From: Methanomassiliicoccus sp. UBA345
GTDB taxonomy: Archaea; Thermoplasmatota; Thermoplasmata; Methanomassiliicoccales; Methanomassiliicoccaceae
Direction of reading: 5' to 3'
NCBI GenBank assembly: GCA_002504525.1
Contig: DATD01000009.1
Span: 183,792 to 192,095 of the forward strand
Length of the DNA: 8,304 nucleotides
Of this stretch, positions 5,188 to 8,304 are shown piece by piece. How positions within the stretch are numbered: position 1 is the stretch's first letter; every line of letters begins with the position of its first letter. Made by a program: the position numbers and the translations under genes. Below the pieces are notes generated by a model that was given only the letters and a program-made list of their open reading frames with translations, was not told the DNA's origin and made no database searches.

Positions 5188-7188
5188 TCAGCCCTTCCTC
5201 CCCGGAAGGATCATCCCTATGGCGATCAGCGTGATCGCCAGCATGCCCAGCCCGACCACGAGCATCATGGTGCTGGAGGGACCCTTCTCCTCGGGAGCGA
5301 GTCCGACCAGCGCCATCTCGTCGGGGCCCAGTCGAACCGACACCATCACGCTCTGGTACCCATCCTTGGACACCGTCGCATCGTAGGTGCCAGGTTCGAC
5401 ATCTAGGACGAAGATGCCGTCGTCGCCCGTGACGGCCTGACCGCCGATGCTGAGCACCACCACCGCGCCGGGCACCGGGCGCCCCTCCGCGTCGGTCACC
5501 ATGCCCTTGGCGGGCGGGACGGTATCCACGTGAATGACGATACGGTCGACGTACGATCCGCCCGAGGCGTAGGTCCCCCGGACCCTCACCGTGTGCTCGC
5601 CTTCGGACAGCCCGGTCAATGCGATGTGCCCCGACAGGACGTCGTACGAGGTCCAAGTGCCGTCGTCCAGCTGCAGCTCGATGCTCATCAGTGACGCCGG
5701 GTCCTCGCTCGACCACTCTACCTCCGCGGATGTTGAGTTGGTCCTCGTGCCGTCCCGCGGCGAGGTGATGTCGATCGCCGGGACGGAGGTGTCCACGACG
5801 AAGGAGAGCGACGTCGACCGGGAGTTGCCGAGCACATCGGTCGCTTCGACCACCACGACATGCTCCCCGTCCAATAGCGCCGAGAATAGCGCCGAGGTGA
5901 CGGTGGTCGCCGATGACCACGAGCCGCCGTCCAGGCGGTAGCGGTATCCTTCGATCCTTGACGCGTCGGAGCCGCTCCACTTCACCGTGACGGACGACTC
6001 TCCGGTCACGAGGCCGCTTGCCGGCGAAGTGATGGAGACCACCGGCGGCGTGCTGTCCGCCGGCAGCTGGTGGTCGTCCACCAGGGAGCCGCCCCCATAC
6101 GGGTAGCCAGGCGTGCCGGTGAGCACCATGGACGCGATCGCTTGCCCGCCGGCGTTCCATATGGCCTGCTCGGCGAAATCGTACCGCACGATGGGATAGA
6201 CATCGTTGTATGCGAGCTCTCCCCAGAACAGCGGCTTGCCGTTCTGCCGGGCCCAGCCCTCCGGGAGATTGAAATTGTTGGCATCGTAGTTGGAGCCGTA
6301 GTAGTGGACATGGAGGATCTCCACGCCCGTCTTTCCGACCGCCAGGTCGAAATCGGCCTTGTTCCAGTCGAACAGCGTCCCCAGCGCCGCCACGCCCATG
6401 GTGCGCGGGTGGGAGGACGCCCCGTCGGTGGCCGCGACGGCGGCCTTGGCCCAGTTATGGAAGCGCATCTTGTCGCCCTGCCAGTAGTCCCGTGCCACGT
6501 AGTTGTGGTCAGGTTCGTTGAACAGGTCGTACCAGCAGATGGCGCTCTCGTTCTCCAGCTCGGCCATGACGTCCCGGCAGTAAGAGGCGTACCGCGAGAA
6601 CGCGGAGGAGGAGGGATCGAACACCGAACCGGAGCCGCCGAACTGGAAGGTCGGGTACTCCTGGGAGCCGGCAAGCACCAGCGTTACCCATACCCCGTGC
6701 GCCTCGGCCTGCTCGCACATGGTGCGGAGCAGGGAGATGTAAGCATCGTGGTGGTTCAGCCAGGCATCGTACTGCAGCCCAGTGCCCCAGGTGTCGCCGC
6801 ATCCGATCCGCACGAGGTTGCAGTCATAGTACTGCAGCAGAGCGAAGTACTGATGCCAGAAGTTCTCCGGCGTGTCGTTCGGGACCACCGGACTGCGGAC
6901 ATAGTTCGGAGTGTCTGGCGTGTTGAACACCGAGGACCAGCCCCTCACTCCGCTCTCGCCGTTGATGTAGGTCATGATGGCGAACTGCAGCGCAGTGGTG
7001 TCGTCGACGCCGAAGAACTTCTCCGACGGCACGCTTCCGTCGACCAGTATGTTCGTCCCCGACACCGACACCCGGCCCAATGAAGGCGAGGCGGAAGCGG
7101 CGGGCATATCGTGCATGATCAGGGCCCCCGGTAGGAGCAGCCCGAGCATGACCAGTACTGCCGCTGTCTTGGCTATTGATTCTCGCAT
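5188..7188 (-). CDS. Secreted, membrane-anchored glycoside hydrolase (clan A, GH5-like) with Ig-like and carboxypeptidase-regulatory-like domains
   Basis: This 666-residue surface protein has an N-terminal signal peptide (hydrophobic 8-24, likely cleavage after A33 in AASASPS). A TIM-barrel-like catalytic region spans about 40-375. WYDLFNEPDHN (219-229) carries the probable acid/base E225, ILHVHYYG (291-298) matches the His/Tyr strand, and FWGELAYND (321-329) carries the probable nucleophile E324. These are hallmarks of clan GH-A retaining enzymes such as cellulases or mannanases. Then come two Ig-like domains (about 382-467 and 470-556, each opening with ITSP), a CarboxypepD-regulatory-like domain (about 559-632) and one membrane helix (640-662) before a PGRKG end. 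The protein is thus likely anchored outside the cell with catalytic domain outward. The sugar substrate is unknown. Such an enzyme is unexpected in a hydrogen-dependent methylotrophic methanogen, so roles in host glycan attachment or self-envelope remodelling are possible (inference). Confidence 0.85.
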   Translation of the reverse strand: MRESIAKTAAVLVMLGLLLPGALIMHDMPAASASPSLGRVSVSGTNILVDGSVPSEKFFGVDDTTALQFAIMTYINGESGVRGWSSVFNTPDTPNYVRSPVVPNDTPENFWHQYFALLQYYDCNLVRIGCGDTWGTGLQYDAWLNHHDAYISLLRTMCEQAEAHGVWVTLVLAGSQEYPTFQFGGSGSVFDPSSSAFSRYASYCRDVMAELENESAICWYDLFNEPDHNYVARDYWQGDKMRFHNWAKAAVAATDGASSHPRTMGVAALGTLFDWNKADFDLAVGKTGVEILHVHYYGSNYDANNFNLPEGWARQNGKPLFWGELAYNDVYPIVRYDFAEQAIWNAGGQAIASMVLTGTPGYPYGGGSLVDDHQLPADSTPPVVSITSPASGLVTGESSVTVKWSGSDASRIEGYRYRLDGGSWSSATTVTSALFSALLDGEHVVVVEATDVLGNSRSTSLSFVVDTSVPAIDITSPRDGTRTNSTSAEVEWSSEDPASLMSIELQLDDGTWTSYDVLSGHIALTGLSEGEHTVRVRGTYASGGSYVDRIVIHVDTVPPAKGMVTDAEGRPVPGAVVVLSIGGQAVTGDDGIFVLDVEPGTYDATVSKDGYQSVMVSVRLGPDEMALVGLAPEEKGPSSTMMLVVGLGMLAITLIAIGMILPGRKG

Positions 7189-7267
7189 GGTGCATCCCCA
7201 GATTTAGAATCGAGGATGCCGAGCGGAGGGAGGATATATCGGGCTTTGCGGCCAATTATCAGCTCAC

Positions 7268-7277
7268 GTTATTTAAT
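7268..7277 (-). promoter_or_regulatory. TATA-like promoter of the glycoside hydrolase gene
   Basis: The minus strand reads AATTAAATAA here, within a longer A/T-rich run (7268-7290). Transcription would start near 7245, giving a leader of about 55 bases. A second, weaker box, GATATATC (7232-7239), lies closer and would imply a leader of about 20 bases; the sequence does not decide between them. Confidence 0.45.
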
Positions 7278-7504
7278 TAGATAATAATAGTTCTCCACCA
7301 TTATGCCGCCCTTGCGAACATGCCAAAAAAGGACGTCCAGACGGGGGGAGGACGATAGGGTGCTCATTTTTGACCCGGTCGACCCAGGTCATTATCAACA
7401 AAGGGAGTGAAATGCCATCTTTCGGCCTACCCTCCGTTTGTCGTTGAAATATAGTATTTGTCATGCGATTACCGCATCAGACATGAGATTATTCGTTCGT
7501 TCGA

Positions 7505-7529
7505 CTACGTACTATTACGTAGAATAGTA
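7505..7529 (+). promoter_or_regulatory. Overlapping double inverted repeat before the small helical protein gene
   Basis: CTACGTA (7505-7511) and TACGTAG (7516-7522) form a perfect 7-base dyad around CTAT. TACTATT (7510-7516) and AATAGTA (7523-7529) form a second perfect 7-base dyad around ACGTAG. The two overlap and exclude each other as hairpins; as DNA they could bind a dimeric regulator. AGTATTT at the right end may also be the TATA element for the gene at 7584, placing the dyads at the promoter. Confidence 0.5.
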
Positions 7530-7583
7530 TTTCTACAAGCTCATCTTGCAACGTGCCGTTCCCGAGGGAACAGGTGATGCAAT

Positions 7584-7985
7584 ATGACAGATGAGACCGG
7601 CGAGATGACAAAGGAGATGATCGAGTCCCTCGCCTTCGTGGACAGTGCGATCAAGCTCGACAAGGAAAGGTTCCTGGAGATGACCCGCCATGTCAACGGA
7701 CTGATAGAGTTCCTGGAAAACTCCAGGGCCAACCCGGTGACGATCTACTACGTCACAAGGGCCCTGGAAGGATATGCCTCAGACAAGCTGGCCTCGTTCG
7801 GCCAGGCGGTGGAGAAGGGGAGGCCGGAGGAATCGACCGTCACTGCCGATTCCATAACGTCGGCGGCCGACAAGCTTTTCGCGATGGCCCTGGAGGACGC
7901 TGCCAAGCTGACCAAGGAGGAGCAGCAGGCCCTGGTGGAGCAGCAGCTGGCGCGCAAGCGCGCCGCCGAGATCGGGTACGTCTGA
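7584..7985 (+). CDS. Small helical protein of unknown function
   Basis: A 133-residue acidic, cytoplasmic protein that I do not recognise. It appears almost wholly alpha-helical. It begins MTDETGEMTKEMIESL and has a helix with RHVNGLIEFLENSRANPVT, where ANPVT may break into the next helix IYYVTRALEGYASDKLASFG. A Gly/Pro/Glu-rich hinge (EKGRPEEST) follows. Its C-terminal helix, from about residue 93 on, is charged and glutamine-rich (KLTKEEQQALVEQQLARKR), suggesting a coiled coil. There is no signal peptide, membrane segment or metal motif. The ATG at 7584 follows AGGTGATG (7571-7578), a good ribosome binding site at normal spacing, and GC-rich third positions support real coding. It has its own dyad-rich upstream region and a hairpin just after the TGA, so it is probably a single-gene transcript. 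The upstream dyads suggest regulated expression; function is open. Confidence 0.75.
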   Translation: MTDETGEMTKEMIESLAFVDSAIKLDKERFLEMTRHVNGLIEFLENSRANPVTIYYVTRALEGYASDKLASFGQAVEKGRPEESTVTADSITSAADKLFAMALEDAAKLTKEEQQALVEQQLARKRAAEIGYV

Positions 7986-7990
7986 GCCAG

Positions 7991-8042
7991 TCTTGTCGGT
8001 CCGGCCGGCGTCGATGCTACCGCGCTGGACCGACATGATTTT
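7991..8042 (+). terminator. Terminator-like hairpin followed by a T-run
   Basis: Six bases after the TGA of the small helical protein gene, TGTCGGTCC (7994-8002) pairs perfectly with GGACCGACA (8027-8035). Two more pairs form outside a single mismatch (7991-7992 with 8037-8038). ATTTTC follows at 8038-8043. The long loop of 24 bases is unusual for an intrinsic terminator. It may instead act as an mRNA 3' stem or an operator for the next gene, whose TATA-like box follows at once. Confidence 0.45.
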
Positions 8043-8044
8043 CA

Positions 8045-8052
8045 TTAAATAT
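8045..8052 (+). promoter_or_regulatory. TATA-like promoter of the gene at the right edge
   Basis: TTAAATAT is a good archaeal TATA-like element. Transcription would start near 8075, about 40 bases before the ATG at 8117. The leader contains CCAGG (8072-8076) and CCTGG (8088-8092), a possible short hairpin. Confidence 0.55.
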
Positions 8053-8116
8053 CACGAAAACGCCTGACCGTCCAGGAAGGGGAGGCCCCTGGAGGCGCGC
8101 CCCGCGGACGGAGGCA

Positions 8117-8304
8117 ATGACCGATCAAGATGGGGGCGGTCCGGATGTCATCGTCACTGACATCGGGGATTACGTCGACAAGAACTGTTGCGAGCGCAAC
8201 CTGAAGCTGCGGCTGATGATCCGGAAGGACCGAGGCGTGATAGGGCGGATGTTTCCCTATTACGGTACGATCAGGAGCCCGCTCGATCCCGTTCTCGCCA
8301 CGTC
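8117..8304 (+). CDS. N-terminus of an uncharacterised protein, possibly a RecB/Cas4-like nuclease (truncated by window edge)
   Basis: The frame starts at ATG 8117 with a strong ribosome binding site (GGAGG, 8110-8114) at short spacing and stays open to the window edge, giving 62 complete residues. The visible part reads MTDQDGGGPDVIVTDIGDYV, then NCCERNLKLR, then a block ending SPLDPVLATS. A sequence of the type 'T-D-[IL]-x-[DE]-[YF] ... C-E-R ... K-L' near the N-terminus recalls proteins with a RecB/Cas4-like PD-(D/E)XK nuclease domain, where a cysteine here can join an iron-sulfur cluster. The catalytic core would lie beyond the window, so this is only a suggestion. The frame is GC3-rich like its neighbours. 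It has its own TATA-like box, so it is probably not co-transcribed with the small helical protein gene. Confidence 0.6.
   Translation, partial: MTDQDGGGPDVIVTDIGDYVDKNCCERNLKLRLMIRKDRGVIGRMFPYYGTIRSPLDPVLAT

Larger units (their letters stand above)
7189..7583. other. Divergent intergenic region with several dyads
   Basis: This 395-base stretch separates two divergent genes and carries no convincing coding frame; the longest frame has low-bias codons and no relative I can name. It holds the glycoside hydrolase promoter on the left. An imperfect inverted repeat lies at 7398-7407 and 7432-7441, where nine of ten bases pair. The 9-base direct repeat ATAGTATTT occurs at 7451-7459 and 7524-7532. 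An overlapping double inverted repeat lies at 7505-7529, described separately. Confidence 0.6.

Noticed and set aside
4874..6160. A 428-codon minus-strand frame overlapping the glycoside hydrolase and GyrI-like genes
   Set aside because: The Arg/Gly/His-rich product matches no family and lies in another frame of the hydrolase gene.
6070..7083. A 337-codon plus-strand frame
   Set aside because: It is antisense to the catalytic region of the glycoside hydrolase, whose motifs are clear.
7273..7464. A 63-codon minus-strand frame in the divergent spacer
   Set aside because: Codon choice is unlike neighbours, there is no ribosome binding site, and it runs into the hydrolase promoter.

Overview
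The window looks like a chromosomal segment of a high-GC methanogenic archaeon, most plausibly a Thermoplasmatota methanogen of the Methanomassiliicoccales type. Three things support this: archaeal/eukaryal-type translation genes (ribosomal protein S6e, aIF2-gamma, a Fcf1-like PIN protein), a CTP-dependent riboflavin kinase fused to a DNA-binding domain (RbkR type), and a DUF2099 'methanogenesis marker 8' protein. AT-rich TATA-like boxes sit upstream of most genes and there are no bacterial -35/-10 pairs. The exact lineage is inference.

Layout. 1-266: the 3' end of purQ (purine synthesis), meeting tail-to-tail with the minus-strand rbkR (267-935), whose promoter carries GTAGC/GCTAC half-sites that may be its own operator. 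1067-1445 (minus): a small gene not readable in one frame. Three successive frames joined by two -1 shifts give a coherent protein of about 126 residues that resembles an HPr phosphocarrier fold. It diverges from the marker-8 gene (1630-2448, plus) across a shared TATA region and a structured leader. 2445-4423 (minus): a translation operon rps6e - eif2g - PIN gene. The PIN ORF lies in the same frame as eif2g, separated only by one TAG and two sense codons.

4556-4703 holds two overlapping, mutually exclusive inverted repeats around a strong Shine-Dalgarno sequence and a possible leader peptide. Next come a GyrI-like effector-binding protein (4704-5165) and, convergent with it, a 666-residue secreted, membrane-anchored clan-A-type glycoside hydrolase with two Ig-like domains and a carboxypeptidase-regulatory-like domain (5188-7188, minus). 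7189-7583 is an intergenic region rich in dyads. It is followed by a small helical protein of unknown function (7584-7985), a terminator-like hairpin, and the start of a further gene (8117 to the edge) that may be a RecB-like nuclease or a related protein.

The left half is housekeeping (purine and flavin metabolism, translation, methanogenesis marker). The right half (4556 onward) looks more accessory. No rRNA, tRNA, CRISPR array or insertion sequence was recognised.
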